A stretch of 64,000 nucleotides of DNA from Tumebacillus algifaecis (GTDB lineage: Bacteria; Bacillota; Bacilli; Tumebacillales; Tumebacillaceae): contig NZ_CP022657.1 of assembly GCF_002243515.1 (NCBI RefSeq), forward strand, positions 1,541,001-1,605,000. The letters run 5' to 3'. Positions within the stretch are counted from its first letter, which is position 1; each line of letters begins with the position of its first letter. Shown here piece after piece: positions 17,907-28,042 of this stretch. The notes under the pieces were generated by a model. It saw only the letters and a list, made by a program, of their open reading frames with translations. It had not been told where the DNA came from and made no database searches. The translations under genes were made by a program, and so were the position numbers.

Positions 17907-19445
17907 TCATTCCCTTTGCTCCTGCAGATTGCTGACGATCGCCCGAAATAATCCTTCGGCTGCCAACTCCTGATGCCCCGCTTCTTTTGCTGACCATTCA
18001 TCCTGCTGATTGGTCAAAAATGCGGTTTCCACCAAAATGGAAGTCACCCGATTTTCCCGCAAGACGTAGTAGTCACCGAAGCGTGCGCCAAGGTCGGGCA
18101 GTCCGAGCGAGGCGACCAATTCCTGTTGTGCCTGCCGAGCCAGTTGGTGGTCTGCGCCGTTTTCGCTGTAATAAAAAGTCATCGACCCCGAGATGTTCGC
18201 ATCGGCATGGGTATTGTAATGCAGCGAAACAAACAGGTCGGCTTGCTCACGCTCTGCGATTTGCACGCGATCATCGAGACTGACAAACGAGTCGTCGTCG
18301 CGGGTCATCACGACGCGAGCGCCGGTGGTGAGCAATTTGTTGTACAACGTGCGGGCCAGCGCTAGATTGAGGTCCTTTTCAAACACACCGCTCTGCCGTC
18401 CGACCGCCCCCACGTCAAACCCGCCATGTCCGGCATCGAGTACGACCGTCTTGCCGCGCAACCCGCTGTCCAACGATCCATGCACTTCCGGCACGCCGTC
18501 AAGCGAGCCTTGCACCTCGGTCAGCCAACTGGCGACCCACGCTTTTTTCTCGCTGTCGATCTGCACTTGCAACCAAGCTCCCGATTTGGCTGTCACCGCA
18601 AATTGACTGCCTGCACGACCGCTTACCAGCACTGGGAAATTGGTTCCAGGCCCGGTGCGCAGATTGACTTGTTCTTTGACGATCACTTGCGCCAATCCCG
18701 CTTCGACAGGGCGTGATTCGGCCTGTAAAATGGAATGTCCTGGCAGTCGGATGTACTCGGACGCAACATAGCCGATCCTGCCGTCATATTCGATCTCCGT
18801 CCACCCATCTTTTCGTTCTTCTTGCACGGCGACGAGCTCATTTTGCTGCAAGGTGCCGAGCACAGTGGCGCCCAGCGCAGGCTCTTGGCGCACGTTTAAC
18901 TCATCCGCGATCACAGTCGCCTGCATCTGCTCCGACTTGGCTGTCGATTTGGCCTTGTTCTCCGAAGTGGTGACCAGCCAACTCGCCACCCAGCCGGTGC
19001 GTTCATCGGGCAGGCGGATCTGTATCCAATCGCCACTGCGCTGCAACAGGGGGTAGCGCGTACCTGGACGAATCGTTGTCACGATCTCATACGACGTAGA
19101 CGCGCCGCCCCGCACATTGACTTGCACATCGTTTGCTTCCACAACTTCAATCGTCGGGTTCGGAGCGGCGAAACGCGTCCCCGCTTTGACCAGCGATGCG
19201 TGAATCCAACCGAAAGCATCTTTGCCGACGCGGACTTGATACCAGTCGTTCATCGTGCTGATCACTTCGAACGAGTCGCCAAAATTGGCGGTGCCGATCA
19301 CCGTCGTCTCCGTATCGGGCCCGCTTCGAATGTTGACATCGTATGCAGTGACCTTCACAAAGTGGCCTTCTTCTGCAAAGGCGGCCAAGGAAAAAATCAG
19401 ACTAAACAAAAGCACCAGCGCGATCAACCGATTTCGTTTTTTCAC
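17907..19445 (-). CDS. Multi-SH3 N-acetylmuramoyl-L-alanine amidase
   Basis: About 512 residues from GTG 19445, directly before a clear signal peptide (KKRNRLIALVLLFSLIFSLA, then AFA). The frame extends to GTG 19523 without a good ribosome site, and AAGGAGG sits very close to GTG 19445, so the start is uncertain. Four bacterial SH3 repeats follow, each with the VN(I/V)R-x-G-P/G-x-S/T pattern. The C-terminal amidase_3 domain has zinc ligands in DAGHGG, FEKDLN, SLHYN and VETAF. The enzyme cuts the stem peptide from N-acetylmuramic acid outside the cell, in wall turnover or spore/cell lysis. Confidence 0.92.
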   Translation of the reverse strand: MKKRNRLIALVLLFSLIFSLAAFAEEGHFVKVTAYDVNIRSGPDTETTVIGTANFGDSFEVISTMNDWYQVRVGKDAFGWIHASLVKAGTRFAAPNPTIEVVEANDVQVNVRGGASTSYEIVTTIRPGTRYPLLQRSGDWIQIRLPDERTGWVASWLVTTSENKAKSTAKSEQMQATVIADELNVRQEPALGATVLGTLQQNELVAVQEERKDGWTEIEYDGRIGYVASEYIRLPGHSILQAESRPVEAGLAQVIVKEQVNLRTGPGTNFPVLVSGRAGSQFAVTAKSGAWLQVQIDSEKKAWVASWLTEVQGSLDGVPEVHGSLDSGLRGKTVVLDAGHGGFDVGAVGRQSGVFEKDLNLALARTLYNKLLTTGARVVMTRDDDSFVSLDDRVQIAEREQADLFVSLHYNTHADANISGSMTFYYSENGADHQLARQAQQELVASLGLPDLGARFGDYYVLRENRVTSILVETAFLTNQQDEWSAKEAGHQELAAEGLFRAIVSNLQEQRE

Positions 19446-19592
19446 GACCTCCTTGACCCCCTTTTTCCTCCTGTTTGCTCTTTCTCTTCGTGACCATTTT
19501 TGTAAAATCCTTCCCTTCGACACCGTTAGATTCCAATCTGTCAGGGAAGACTAAAGACTGTCAAAATGCGACATTCGAGGAGGGCATCATCC

Positions 19593-19766
19593 ATGCGTAA
19601 AACGATCCACCAGCAAGTTGCGACTTTCACGAACAAACGACTGATGAACGTCGATTTTCACGATTTTTTGCAAAAGGCGCAGTACATGGAGGATGTTGAA
19701 TTGGCGAACGAATTTTCGCTCAGCTCTCGCGAAGTGCAGCAGATGCGCGCGAAGATGCAAAAATAG
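19593..19766 (+). CDS. Small hypothetical protein, 57 aa
   Basis: Starts at ATG 19593 after AGGAGGG. Mostly helical and charged; the C-terminal half (ANEFSLSSREVQQMRAKMQ) reads like a single helix-turn-helix. It lies 50 bp upstream of hemZ on the same strand. No family is recognised. A small DNA-binding or regulatory role is possible but unsupported. Confidence 0.65.
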   Translation: MRKTIHQQVATFTNKRLMNVDFHDFLQKAQYMEDVELANEFSLSSREVQQMRAKMQK

Positions 19767-19816
19767 TGGACGCACTTAGGGAGGATGGGTACACTGGTAT
19801 CTGGAGGTGACGATCT

Positions 19817-21331
19817 ATGCTGATTTGCATCGATCTTGGCGACCTGAAGTACCAGCGAGAAACCGCACGGCTGACCCATCTGTTTTTTGAAGAAGACCCT
19901 GTCACCTTCGAAGAGCAAGAGGAGGCCGCCATCTATATAAAGCTGCGTCTGACCGAGCAGCGCGAAGATTATGTGGCAGCCCGCGCTGACCTGTATGACC
20001 GGAATCGCGGACAGCACCTGTCGAGCGTGCATGGTCGCAGCGTCACACCACCTGGGGAGGCAGCGCAGAAAAAGCGCAGCAAACAGGCGGTGCTGTGGGT
20101 GTTGCACGATGTATTGGAGCAGTTGACAGGCGAGCAGCAACCGTGGGGGATCTTGACCGGGGTCCGACCATTGAAACTCGTCCACAACATGCTGGAAGAA
20201 GGAAAGGGCACCGCCGAGATCCGCACGGTGCTCAAGTCGCAGTACCTGATTGCAGACGAGCGCATCGATCTATTGTTGGAGATCGCCGATGTGCAGTTGA
20301 AAGCGATGCCCGACCTGTATCAGATTGACAAGCAGGTCTCGCTGTATATCGGCATCCCGTTTTGTCCGACACACTGCGCCTACTGCACGTTCCCGGCCTA
20401 TTCGATGGAAGACAAGGCGACCTATGCGCCCTCCTTCCTCGATGCGTTGGAGCGTGAATTCGCGCGAATCGGGGAATTTTTGGTGGAGCAATCGATTCCG
20501 GTGACCAGCGTATACTTGGGCGGAGGAACACCGACCTCCTTGCAGGCGCCGGAGTTGACCCGCGTTTTTGAAGCGCTATACCGCCACATCCCAGATGCGG
20601 ACAGATGGCGTGAATTCAGCGTGGAAGCGGGCCGCCCGGACACGATTACCCCCGAGCGCGTCGAGGTGATGCGCAAATATGGTGTCAACCGCATCTCCGT
20701 CAACCCGCAAACCTTTAAAGCGGAGACGTTAAAAACGATCGGGCGCGGTCATACGCCAAACATTGTGGATAAGCGTTTCCACCTCGTCAAAGAGGCTGGA
20801 TTTGAAAACATCAACATGGACATGATTCTCGGACTTCCTGGCGAGTCGGTCGAAGATGTTCGCCACACCAGAGAGCGAATCGAAGCTTTGATGCCCGATT
20901 CGGTCACCGTGCACACGATGTCCTTCAAGCGCACGTCAGACGTGACGAAAGAAAAAGACTCTTACGACATCCCGCACACGCACATCGTTCGTCAAATGAT
21001 GGCGGAGACGGCAGCATGGGCGCGAGGACTGGGCTATCATCCGTACTATGTGTATCGGCAAAAAGACATCTTAGGCAACTTGGAGAATGTCGGATATGCC
21101 ATGCCGGACAAAGACTCGATCTACAACATCGCGATCATGGAAGAGCGTCAAACGATCATCGGACTGGGCGGTGGCGCTTCGACCAAACTGTACAAGAAGG
21201 GCGAGTTCCTCGGTCACATCTATAATGCGAAAGAACCGAAGGCGTACGTGGATTCGGTCGATCAAACGACCGACAAAAAGTTGATCAAACTCCGCGAACT
21301 GTTTACGGAGTCCGCGATTCCCCGTTCGTAA
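19817..21331 (+). CDS. hemZ: Oxygen-independent coproporphyrinogen dehydrogenase-like radical SAM protein
   Basis: 504 residues, start after CTGGAGGTGA. Unlike HemN it has a ~170-residue N-terminal extension, as in HemZ. The radical-SAM cluster motif is Cys183-x3-Cys187-x2-Cys190 in FCPTHCAYC, followed by YLGGGTPTSL and the S-adenosylmethionine-binding segments. HemZ proteins act, or are thought to act, in anaerobic heme synthesis. The stop codon lies inside the terminator hairpin that follows. Confidence 0.93.
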   Translation: MLICIDLGDLKYQRETARLTHLFFEEDPVTFEEQEEAAIYIKLRLTEQREDYVAARADLYDRNRGQHLSSVHGRSVTPPGEAAQKKRSKQAVLWVLHDVLEQLTGEQQPWGILTGVRPLKLVHNMLEEGKGTAEIRTVLKSQYLIADERIDLLLEIADVQLKAMPDLYQIDKQVSLYIGIPFCPTHCAYCTFPAYSMEDKATYAPSFLDALEREFARIGEFLVEQSIPVTSVYLGGGTPTSLQAPELTRVFEALYRHIPDADRWREFSVEAGRPDTITPERVEVMRKYGVNRISVNPQTFKAETLKTIGRGHTPNIVDKRFHLVKEAGFENINMDMILGLPGESVEDVRHTRERIEALMPDSVTVHTMSFKRTSDVTKEKDSYDIPHTHIVRQMMAETAAWARGLGYHPYYVYRQKDILGNLENVGYAMPDKDSIYNIAIMEERQTIIGLGGGASTKLYKKGEFLGHIYNAKEPKAYVDSVDQTTDKKLIKLRELFTESAIPRS

Positions 21332-21347
21332 GTGAACGGGGTTTCTT
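21318..21347 (+). terminator. Terminator hairpin at the hemZ stop
   Basis: CCCCGTTC / GAACGGGG followed by TTTCTTCT. The T run is imperfect, so read-through into the flippase gene is possible. Confidence 0.55.
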
Positions 21348-21412
21348 CTGTGATCGAAACTTTTGTGTTAGACTGGAAGTTAGCAAATCTTGGTGAAGTA
21401 GGGGAACGTTTT

Positions 21413-22990
21413 ATGTCTGCAAAAAAGGGTTTGGTAGCAGGCGTTTTTTCACTGGCGGCTGCAGGTTTGATTTCCAAGATTCTCGGGGTTGTCTATATCA
21501 TTCCGTTTCAAAATATGGCCAAGGATTACGCGATGGGTTTGTACCAAAATGCCTACGCGATCTATGTGGTGATGCTGACGCTAGCCACCGCAGGCATTCC
21601 GCTGGCGATCTCAAAGATCGTTTCGGAGCGCAACGCACTGCGTGACTATGCGGGAGCGGATCAGATTTACCGCGTGGGGGCGCGGTTCTTGGCGCTGGCA
21701 GGCGTAGTCATCTTCGCGGTGCTGATGCTGCTCGGCGGCTGGATCGGCATCTGGATGGGGGATTATAACTCCGCTACGGCGATCCGAGCACTAGCCTTCG
21801 CCTTACTCGTTGTGCCGCTTCTCGCCGCGATGCGCGGCTACATACAAGGGCATCAAGCGATGGCCGTCTCCGGAAATTCGCAGGTCATCGAGCAGTTGGT
21901 GCGGGTGACGGTGATCCTGATCGGTGTGTTCATCTCCGTAAGCCTCGGTGCAGAGGCGCGGATTACCGCCGCTGTGGCGACCTTCGCCTCGGTGTTTGGC
22001 GCGTTCGTCTCCCTGCTCTTTTTGGGACGTCATGTCGTCAAACAACGCCGGGAAAATCGCAAAAAATACTTACGGCCTTCCACGGAGTCGAACAAAGTGG
22101 TGCTAAGGCGCATTTTAAAAGTGTCGATTCCGATCTCGTTGTCGTCGATCGTGCTGCCCCTGTCGCAGATGATGGATTCGTTTACGATCACGAACCTGCT
22201 GATGTTCGGCTTCGACTGGACCAAGGAGATTGCGACGGCCGAATTTGGTGTGTATACGGCACGGGCGCTGCGTCTGATCGCATTGCCGCTGTCGCTCGCC
22301 GTGGCGGTCGGGTTGTCGCTGATGCCAGCGATCTCCGAAGCGATCGCGCAAAAGAACATCAAGCTGCGCAATGACCGGGTGATCACGGCGTTTCGCTTGA
22401 CTTCCATTTTCGCCTTTCCGACCGCTGTCGGGCTGTACGTGCTGGCCGGACCGATCGACATCGCGTTGTTCACCGACCTGAAAGGGGCGGATACGATCGC
22501 GGCGATTTCCTGGATGGCCGTCTTCTCTTCGTATGAGCTTGTTTGCGCTTACATCTTGCAGGCGATGGGCTTTATGTACCTGCCGATTCGCAACATGTTT
22601 GCTGGACTGGGCTTGAAATTGGTGTTGATCTTCGTGCTCGTGCCGAAGTTCGGCATCCTGGGTGCCGGGCTGGCGGCGGTGGTAGGTTATGTGCTGTCTT
22701 CGGCGCTGAACTTTGCCTCGGTCAGACGTCTGGCCGAAATCGAGCTGTCTTACAATTCCCTGTTCGGCAAGCCGATACTGTCATCGCTTTTGATGGGTGT
22801 GGTCGTATGGATGCTGACGTGGATTCCGCTCGATGTGATCATTCCTTGGCCGCGCATCGAAAGCCTCGTCCTCGTCCTGCTCGGCGGCGTCGTGGGGGCT
22901 GTGGTCTTTGGCGCCTTGATGATTATCCAAAAGGGCATCACCAAAGACGAACTGCGCAGGATGCCGGGAGTGAAACGCTTTGTCCGTTAG
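21413..22990 (+). CDS. MATE/MVF-type polysaccharide or lipid II flippase (SpoVB/YtgP-like)
   Basis: 525 residues from ATG 21413, following AGGGGAA. About 14 hydrophobic helices are evident. The N-terminal pattern (GLISKILGVVYIIPF...MGLYQNAYAIY) is that of the SpoVB/YtgP (MurJ-like) group of the MOP superfamily. Members flip undecaprenyl-linked wall precursors across the membrane, YtgP in vegetative cells and SpoVB in spore cortex synthesis. The sequence alone does not decide which. It overlaps the following MFS gene by 11 bp. Confidence 0.88.
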   Translation: MSAKKGLVAGVFSLAAAGLISKILGVVYIIPFQNMAKDYAMGLYQNAYAIYVVMLTLATAGIPLAISKIVSERNALRDYAGADQIYRVGARFLALAGVVIFAVLMLLGGWIGIWMGDYNSATAIRALAFALLVVPLLAAMRGYIQGHQAMAVSGNSQVIEQLVRVTVILIGVFISVSLGAEARITAAVATFASVFGAFVSLLFLGRHVVKQRRENRKKYLRPSTESNKVVLRRILKVSIPISLSSIVLPLSQMMDSFTITNLLMFGFDWTKEIATAEFGVYTARALRLIALPLSLAVAVGLSLMPAISEAIAQKNIKLRNDRVITAFRLTSIFAFPTAVGLYVLAGPIDIALFTDLKGADTIAAISWMAVFSSYELVCAYILQAMGFMYLPIRNMFAGLGLKLVLIFVLVPKFGILGAGLAAVVGYVLSSALNFASVRRLAEIELSYNSLFGKPILSSLLMGVVVWMLTWIPLDVIIPWPRIESLVLVLLGGVVGAVVFGALMIIQKGITKDELRRMPGVKRFVR

Positions 22991-24209
22991 CTATACTGGA
23001 CTGCTCAAACAGCGTAACTACCGCTTGCTGTTCTCAGGGCAGGTATTGTCCCAACTGGGCGATGCGATCTATGAGGTCGGCATCGTCTGGTTGGTCTATC
23101 AGATGACCGGATCGCCCGCTGCGCTCGGCTGGCTGGTGCTGTGCCAAACGGTTCCGTTTCTTGTGCTCGGATTGATCGCCGGAGCGTATGTCGATCGCTG
23201 GGACCGCAGGCTGACGATGATCGTGACCGACGTCTTGCGCGGGGTGGCGGTGTTGTATTTGATGGTGCGCTATCTGACGGGCGGGTTGACCGTGTGGGAA
23301 GTGTGCCTCGTGGCCGCTGTGCTCACATCGGCCCGCTCGTTTTTTCATCCGTCGCTTCGGGCGATCTTGCCGCAGATGTTGCCGCGAGACCAGTTGTTGC
23401 TCGCCAACTCCTTGTCGGAAAGCGCCAAACGGATTTGCAAAGTCGGCGGGATGCTGCTCGGCGGTGCGCTGATGGCAGCAGAGCGCGCCGATCTGATGCT
23501 TGTGATCAACACGGCAAGCTTCTTTCTCTCCTTGTGGACCGTCTGGAAGATCGCGCTGCCTAGTGCCGAACTGACTTCGCCTGCCCCGGTGCGCGCCACG
23601 ATTTTTCAAGACATTCGAAGCGCGGGCCTTGAGATCGGCCGGACCAAGTCGGTGCTGTTTGCCATCGTGCTTTCCTCGCTCGGCCTGATCGCATCGGCTG
23701 GATTGATCAAGATCGGCCTGCCCTTGCTGGCGGGGGAGGGCGACGTTTATGGACTGCTGATGGCCTGCTTTTCGGTCGGCATGTTTGCTAGTGCCGCCCT
23801 GATCAAACGATTGTCCAAACTGAGCATCCTCACGCTGGTCGCACTCGGCTGGCTACTCTACGGGGTGGCGTTTGGCGCGCTGGCCTTCACGCCGCCGCTT
23901 GTGTTCGCCTGTCTTTTGATAGGGCTGACCGGATTTGCTCATTTTTTGACCGACATTCCGGTGACGACGATCATTCAGCAAAAGATGCCACTACATCGGA
24001 TGTCCGCCTGCCAGAGCATTTGGGCGACCGCCTCTTTCGGAGCGGAATCGCTAGGTGTTGCGGTTGCTGGGCCACTGCTTGGATTTTTCACCGTGACGTC
24101 AGGCTTTGCGCTGGCAGGCGGGATTTTAGTTGGTCTGGGCCTGTTTCCGCTGATAAAATTTCGCAGTCGAGGACAAAATAAACTTGACAGACGAAGTTTG
24201 GCTGAGTAA
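22980..24209 (+). CDS. MFS efflux transporter (MFS_3-like)
   Basis: 409 residues from TTG 22980, with GGGAGTGAA just upstream and an 11-bp overlap with the flippase gene, implying coupled translation. Twelve predicted helices; motif A-like loop YVDRWDRRLTMI between helices 2 and 3. The opening (LLKQRNYRLLFSGQVLSQLGD) is typical of the enterobactin-exporter-like MFS group. The substrate is unknown. The promoter of the downstream hisS leader lies in its last codons. Confidence 0.87.
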   Translation: MSVSYTGLLKQRNYRLLFSGQVLSQLGDAIYEVGIVWLVYQMTGSPAALGWLVLCQTVPFLVLGLIAGAYVDRWDRRLTMIVTDVLRGVAVLYLMVRYLTGGLTVWEVCLVAAVLTSARSFFHPSLRAILPQMLPRDQLLLANSLSESAKRICKVGGMLLGGALMAAERADLMLVINTASFFLSLWTVWKIALPSAELTSPAPVRATIFQDIRSAGLEIGRTKSVLFAIVLSSLGLIASAGLIKIGLPLLAGEGDVYGLLMACFSVGMFASAALIKRLSKLSILTLVALGWLLYGVAFGALAFTPPLVFACLLIGLTGFAHFLTDIPVTTIIQQKMPLHRMSACQSIWATASFGAESLGVAVAGPLLGFFTVTSGFALAGGILVGLGLFPLIKFRSRGQNKLDRRSLAE

Positions 24210-24212
24210 GAT
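24184..24212 (+). promoter_or_regulatory. Promoter of the hisS-aspS T-box leader
   Basis: TTGACA (24184-24189), a 17-bp spacer, and TAAGAT (24207-24212), predicting a start near 24219. It overlaps the end of the MFS gene. Confidence 0.7.
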
Positions 24213-24218
24213 TACTCT

Positions 24219-24509
24219 TAATTCAATCCCTATGAGATCCGATGAACGGGCCAGTAGTCAGGAACCCGCCTAGTCAGAGAGGAGACGCCACGGCTGAAAG
24301 TGTCTCTCTAGTGCGCCTTGATGAACGACACCCTGGAGGACCCCCTGTGAAATTCTTGCCGGCAAGATCGGTAGCAGGGTGGCGTGACCGGACGTTACCC
24401 GGCGAGTGGAAGCTGTTTTGTGTGCAGCTTCAAGTAGGGTGGTACCACGGGTAGTCACAGCTCCCGTCCCTAAGCGAGTGATCGCTTAGAGACGGGAGCT
24501 TTTTATTTT
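24219..24509 (+). promoter_or_regulatory. T-box leader controlling hisS-aspS
   Basis: Contains Stem I elements, the nearly invariant T-box core AGGGTGGTACCACGG (24436-24450), and a terminator (24459-24509). T-boxes bind uncharged tRNA through a specifier codon and let transcription continue. The likely specifier loop reads GAACGACACC; GAC (24327-24329) and CAC (24329-24331) overlap there. Asp and His codons would match the two enzymes encoded downstream. Confidence 0.92.
24459..24509 (+). terminator. T-box terminator hairpin
   Basis: Very long stem AGCTCCCGTCcCTAAGCGA / TCGCTTAGAGACGGGAGCT followed by TTTTATTTT. It competes with the T-box antiterminator. Confidence 0.92.
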
Positions 24510-24539
24510 GTTCAAGTATTCTGAGGAGGCCAGTCCCCT

Positions 24540-25787
24540 ATGATGACCAACCGCCCACGGGGCACGAATGACATTCTCCAAGGCGATGTGGAGAAATGGC
24601 AATGGATCGAGAAAACGGCACGCGAAGTCTGTCGCCGCTATAACACCGCAGAAGTCCGCACGCCGCTGTTCGAACACACCGAGCTTTTTGCACGCGGCGT
24701 CGGTGAAACGACCGACATCGTGGAAAAGGAAATGTATACGTTCCAAGACCGAGGCGAACGCTCTTTGACGCTCCGTCCGGAAGGCACCGCCTCGGCCGTC
24801 CGCGCTTTTGTGGAAAGCAAGCTGTACGCACAGCCGCAGCCGACGAAAATGTTCTACATCGGTCCGATGTTCCGCTATGAGCGTCCGCAATCTGGCCGCT
24901 ATCGTCAATTCCATCAGTTCGGCGTGGAAGTGATCGGCGCGAGTGATCCGAGCATCGATGCAGAAGTGATCGCGCTGGCGATGACCTTTTTCACTGAACT
25001 TGGCTTGTCAGGCATCACGCTTGAGATCAACTCGGTCGGCTCGCCAGAAAGCCGCACCAACTATCGCGACGTATTGCGCGCCCATCTGCTCCCTGTCAAA
25101 GAAGAGCTTTGCAAAGACTGCCAAAGCCGCTATGATCGCAATCCGATGCGCATCCTCGATTGCAAAGTAGACAAATGCAAGGAACTGACGCAAGGAGCGC
25201 CGGAGATGCTCGATCATCTGACCGAAGAAGACCGCGCTCACTTCCAAGCGGTCGTAAGCTACCTCGAATCGTTTGGCATCGCGTACACGATCAACCCGCG
25301 CATGGTGCGCGGCCTCGACTACTATACGCAGACCGCTTTTGAGTTTATCGAAAACGGCTCCACCCTGTCTGGAGGCGGCCGCTACAACGGTCTCGTGCAA
25401 CAGCTGGGCGGGCCGGAGATGTCGGGCATCGGTTTTGCAGTCGGGATCGAACGCGTTTTGATCGCCTTGAGCAATCAACAGGTGGAATTGCCGATCGACA
25501 AGGGCATCGACGTCTTTTTCGTCGCGCTTGGCGAGGAAGCGCAAAAGCACAGCGTCAAACTGCTGCAAGAGATGCGCGCTTCTGGCATCGTCGCCGACAA
25601 AGACTATCTGGGCAAGAGCATGAAAGCGCAAATGAAAGCAGCCGATCGTCAAGGGGCAAGGCAAGTCGTGATCCTCGGTGATGACGAGCTGGCCCAAGGC
25701 GTTGCGAATCTGAAAGATATGGAAACGGGTGAGCAGATCACCGTGCCGCTCTCCGAACTGGTTCAAAAAGTACAAAGCAAGATGTAA
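24540..25787 (+). CDS. hisS: Histidine--tRNA ligase
   Basis: 415 residues, normal for bacterial HisRS. Class II motifs: motif 2 in [20 protein letters not shown], the histidine-A loops ([13 protein letters not shown]), motif 3 in GGRYNGLV...[10 protein letters not shown], and the C-terminal anticodon domain. The start is ATG 24540 or 24543 after GAGGAGG. First gene of the hisS-aspS unit behind the T-box. Confidence 0.97.
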   Translation: MMTNRPRGTNDILQGDVEKWQWIEKTAREVCRRYNTAEVRTPLFEHTELFARGVGETTDIVEKEMYTFQDRGERSLTLRPEGTASAVRAFVESKLYAQPQPTKMFYIGPMFRYERPQSGRYRQFHQFGVEVIGASDPSIDAEVIALAMTFFTELGLSGITLEINSVGSPESRTNYRDVLRAHLLPVKEELCKDCQSRYDRNPMRILDCKVDKCKELTQGAPEMLDHLTEEDRAHFQAVVSYLESFGIAYTINPRMVRGLDYYTQTAFEFIENGSTLSGGGRYNGLVQQLGGPEMSGIGFAVGIERVLIALSNQQVELPIDKGIDVFFVALGEEAQKHSVKLLQEMRASGIVADKDYLGKSMKAQMKAADRQGARQVVILGDDELAQGVANLKDMETGEQITVPLSELVQKVQSKM

Positions 25788-25815
25788 GCATGTGCTATTA
25801 CAGGGGGTACTCCAG

Positions 25816-27645
25816 ATGAGTGAACAACAAACATTGTTTCGCACGCACAACGCAGGCGAACTTCGCAAAGAACATGTAGGGCAATCGGTCGTCCTGAACG
25901 GCTGGGTACAGCGCCGCCGCGACCTTGGCAATCTGATCTTCATCGACCTGCGCGACCGTTCCGGCTTCGCACAAGCGGTTTTCCAACCGTCCGAAGATGA
26001 ACAGCATCAACTGCTGATGGCACAAGGCGACAAGCTTCGCAGTGAATTTGTCATCGCGGTAGAAGGGGTAGTTGCTGCTCGTGAAGCAGCGAATACCAAG
26101 ATCCCGACCGGGGAGATCGAAGTGAAAGTCACCAAGATCGAAATTCTGAACGCTGCGAAAACCACGCCATTCTACATCCAAGACAACATCGAGGTCGATG
26201 AAAACCTGCGTCTGAAATACCGCTACCTCGACCTGCGCCGCGCCGAGATGCAAAAGATTTTCCTGCTCCGCTCGAAAGTGACCACCTACATGCGCAACTT
26301 TATGGATCAGAACTCGTTTATCGAAGTCGAAACGCCGATCCTGACCAAATCGACGCCAGAAGGTGCTCGCGACTATCTCGTGCCGTCCCGTGTGCATCCA
26401 GGTGAGTTTTACGCTCTGCCGCAGTCTCCGCAACTGTTCAAGCAGTTGCTGATGGTCTCCGGTTTCGAGCGCTACTATCAAATCGCCCGCTGCTTCCGCG
26501 ACGAAGACCTGCGTGCAGACCGCCAGCCGGAATTTACCCAAATCGACATCGAGCAGTCCTTCCTGTCGATGGAACAGTTCCAAGCGATGATGGAAGAGCT
26601 GATGACCGGCGTGTTCAAAGCGACGATCGGTGTGGACATCCCGCGTCCGTTCCCGCGCATCACCTACGGAGAAGCGATGGCTCGCTACGGTTCGGACAAA
26701 CCGGACATCCGCTTCGGACTGGAACTGCAAGACCTGACAGAGCAAGTGCGCGGCTCCGGCTTTAAAGTGTTCAACCTGGCGATCGAAAACGGTGGGCAAG
26801 TCAAATGCATCGTAGCCCCAGGGTGTGCGACCTACTCCCGCAAGCAGATCGACGAACTGGAAGCGTTCGTCAAGCGCTATGGGGCGAAAGGCATGGCTTG
26901 GATCGCTGTGCAGGAAGAAGGGGTAAAATCCCCGATCGCCAAGTTTTTCTCTGAGGAAGAACTGGCTGCGATCATCGAACGGGCAGGCGCGCAAAAAGGC
27001 GACTTGTTGCTCTTTGCGGCTGACAGCAAAAAGGTGGTGGCCGACTCGCTTGGCGCCCTGCGTTCCAAGCTGGGCAAAGAGCTCGGCCTGATCGACGAGA
27101 GCGAGTTCAAGTTCATCTGGGTCACCGAGTTCCCGCTGCTTGAGCATGATGAGGAAGCGAACCGCTACGTGGCCGCTCACCATCCGTTCACGATGCCGAT
27201 GGAAGAAGACCTGCACCTGCTGGAAACCGATCCGGCAAACGTCCGTGCCAAGGCGTATGACCTGGCCTTGAACGGTTTTGAGCTCGGCGGAGGCTCGATG
27301 CGGATCTTCAACCGGGAGATTCAAGAGCGCATGTTCCAAGCGCTCGGCTTTTCGTTGGAAGAGGCGTGGGAACAGTTCGGCTTCCTGCTGGAAGCGTTCG
27401 AATACGGCACTCCGCCGCACGGTGGGATCGCACTCGGACTCGACCGCATGATCATGATCATGGCTGGCCGTCAGTCTCTGCGCGATACGATCGCCTTCCC
27501 GAAAACGACGTCCGCATCCGACCTGATGACAAACGCACCGTCTCCTGTCGTCATCGAGCAACTCGACTCGCTGCATATCGCGTTGGGCGGGAAAGCGACG
27601 ACCAGCATCGAAAAACAAGAGGCGGAAGAAACAGAAGCAAAATAG
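25816..27645 (+). CDS. aspS: Aspartate--tRNA ligase
   Basis: 609 residues from ATG 25816 after AGGGGGTAC; the longer frame from 25729 overlaps hisS and is not used. N-terminal OB anticodon-binding fold ([19 protein letters not shown]), class II catalytic core with motif 2 ([20 protein letters not shown]), the bacterial GAD insertion, and motif 3 ([12 protein letters not shown]). It lies 28 bp after hisS and shares its T-box control. The length is that of the bacterial type with the GAD domain. Confidence 0.97.
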   Translation: MSEQQTLFRTHNAGELRKEHVGQSVVLNGWVQRRRDLGNLIFIDLRDRSGFAQAVFQPSEDEQHQLLMAQGDKLRSEFVIAVEGVVAAREAANTKIPTGEIEVKVTKIEILNAAKTTPFYIQDNIEVDENLRLKYRYLDLRRAEMQKIFLLRSKVTTYMRNFMDQNSFIEVETPILTKSTPEGARDYLVPSRVHPGEFYALPQSPQLFKQLLMVSGFERYYQIARCFRDEDLRADRQPEFTQIDIEQSFLSMEQFQAMMEELMTGVFKATIGVDIPRPFPRITYGEAMARYGSDKPDIRFGLELQDLTEQVRGSGFKVFNLAIENGGQVKCIVAPGCATYSRKQIDELEAFVKRYGAKGMAWIAVQEEGVKSPIAKFFSEEELAAIIERAGAQKGDLLLFAADSKKVVADSLGALRSKLGKELGLIDESEFKFIWVTEFPLLEHDEEANRYVAAHHPFTMPMEEDLHLLETDPANVRAKAYDLALNGFELGGGSMRIFNREIQERMFQALGFSLEEAWEQFGFLLEAFEYGTPPHGGIALGLDRMIMIMAGRQSLRDTIAFPKTTSASDLMTNAPSPVVIEQLDSLHIALGGKATTSIEKQEAEETEAK

Positions 27646-27669
27646 TTCCTAGGAACTATTCGAATTTTC

Positions 27670-27699
27670 TTGCAACTCAATCTGGGTATATGTTAATAT
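27670..27699 (+). promoter_or_regulatory. Putative promoter of 6S RNA
   Basis: TTGCAA (27670-27675), 18 bp, TAATAT (27694-27699), giving a start near 27706. Confidence 0.45.
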
Positions 27700-27705
27700 C
27701 AAGTC

Positions 27706-27945
27706 AGAAGAACTCAACTTTGTTTAATCGAAGAGCCCTCCAATGTTGGTGATTGTCTTTCGTTTTGATCCAACATTTTAACAATGGGATGCACGAGAGT
27801 CACTGATGGGTGTGCGAGCCGCTGGCCGTTTGGTCGAGGCGGATTACCAAAATCAGTACTGGCAACCCACCTGCGCGAGCGGGTTCAAAACATCGGTAAC
27901 ACGGCTGCGAGGGGTTCTTTGAATACATTGTTGATTTCCAATTAA
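27706..27945 (+). ncRNA. ssrS: 6S RNA (RNA polymerase regulator)
   Basis: Between aspS and map, the position of the 6S-1 gene in Bacillus. The ends pair over a long distance: UCGAAGAGCCCU near 27728 with the segment GAGGGGUUCUUUGA near 27909-27922, extended by AACUCAAC with GUUGAU. A central part with GUUUUGAUCCAACAUUUUAACAA resembles the conserved region of Bacillus 6S RNA, and an open central bubble around GCCGCUGGCCGUUUGG is plausible. 6S RNA mimics an open promoter and sequesters sigma-A RNA polymerase. The ends are approximate. Confidence 0.75.
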
Positions 27946-27952
27946 CGATCAG

Positions 27953-27982
27953 ACCCGGCTCTTTTTCAGAGTCGGGTTTTTC
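27953..27982 (+). terminator. Intrinsic terminator after 6S RNA
   Basis: Stem ACCCGGCTCT / AGAGTCGGGT followed by five T. Confidence 0.85.
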
Positions 27983-28042
27983 TATGGGGTCGCATATGAT
28001 ATAGTAACGGGTAGCAAATCTATAGAGTGGGAAGTGTTATCA

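Noticed and set aside
25798-27618. 606-codon minus-strand open frame opposite aspS
   Set aside because: Shadow of a GC-rich highly expressed gene; no ribosome site and no protein-like motifs. Similar long antisense frames opposite pepF and the NRPS genes were rejected for the same reason.
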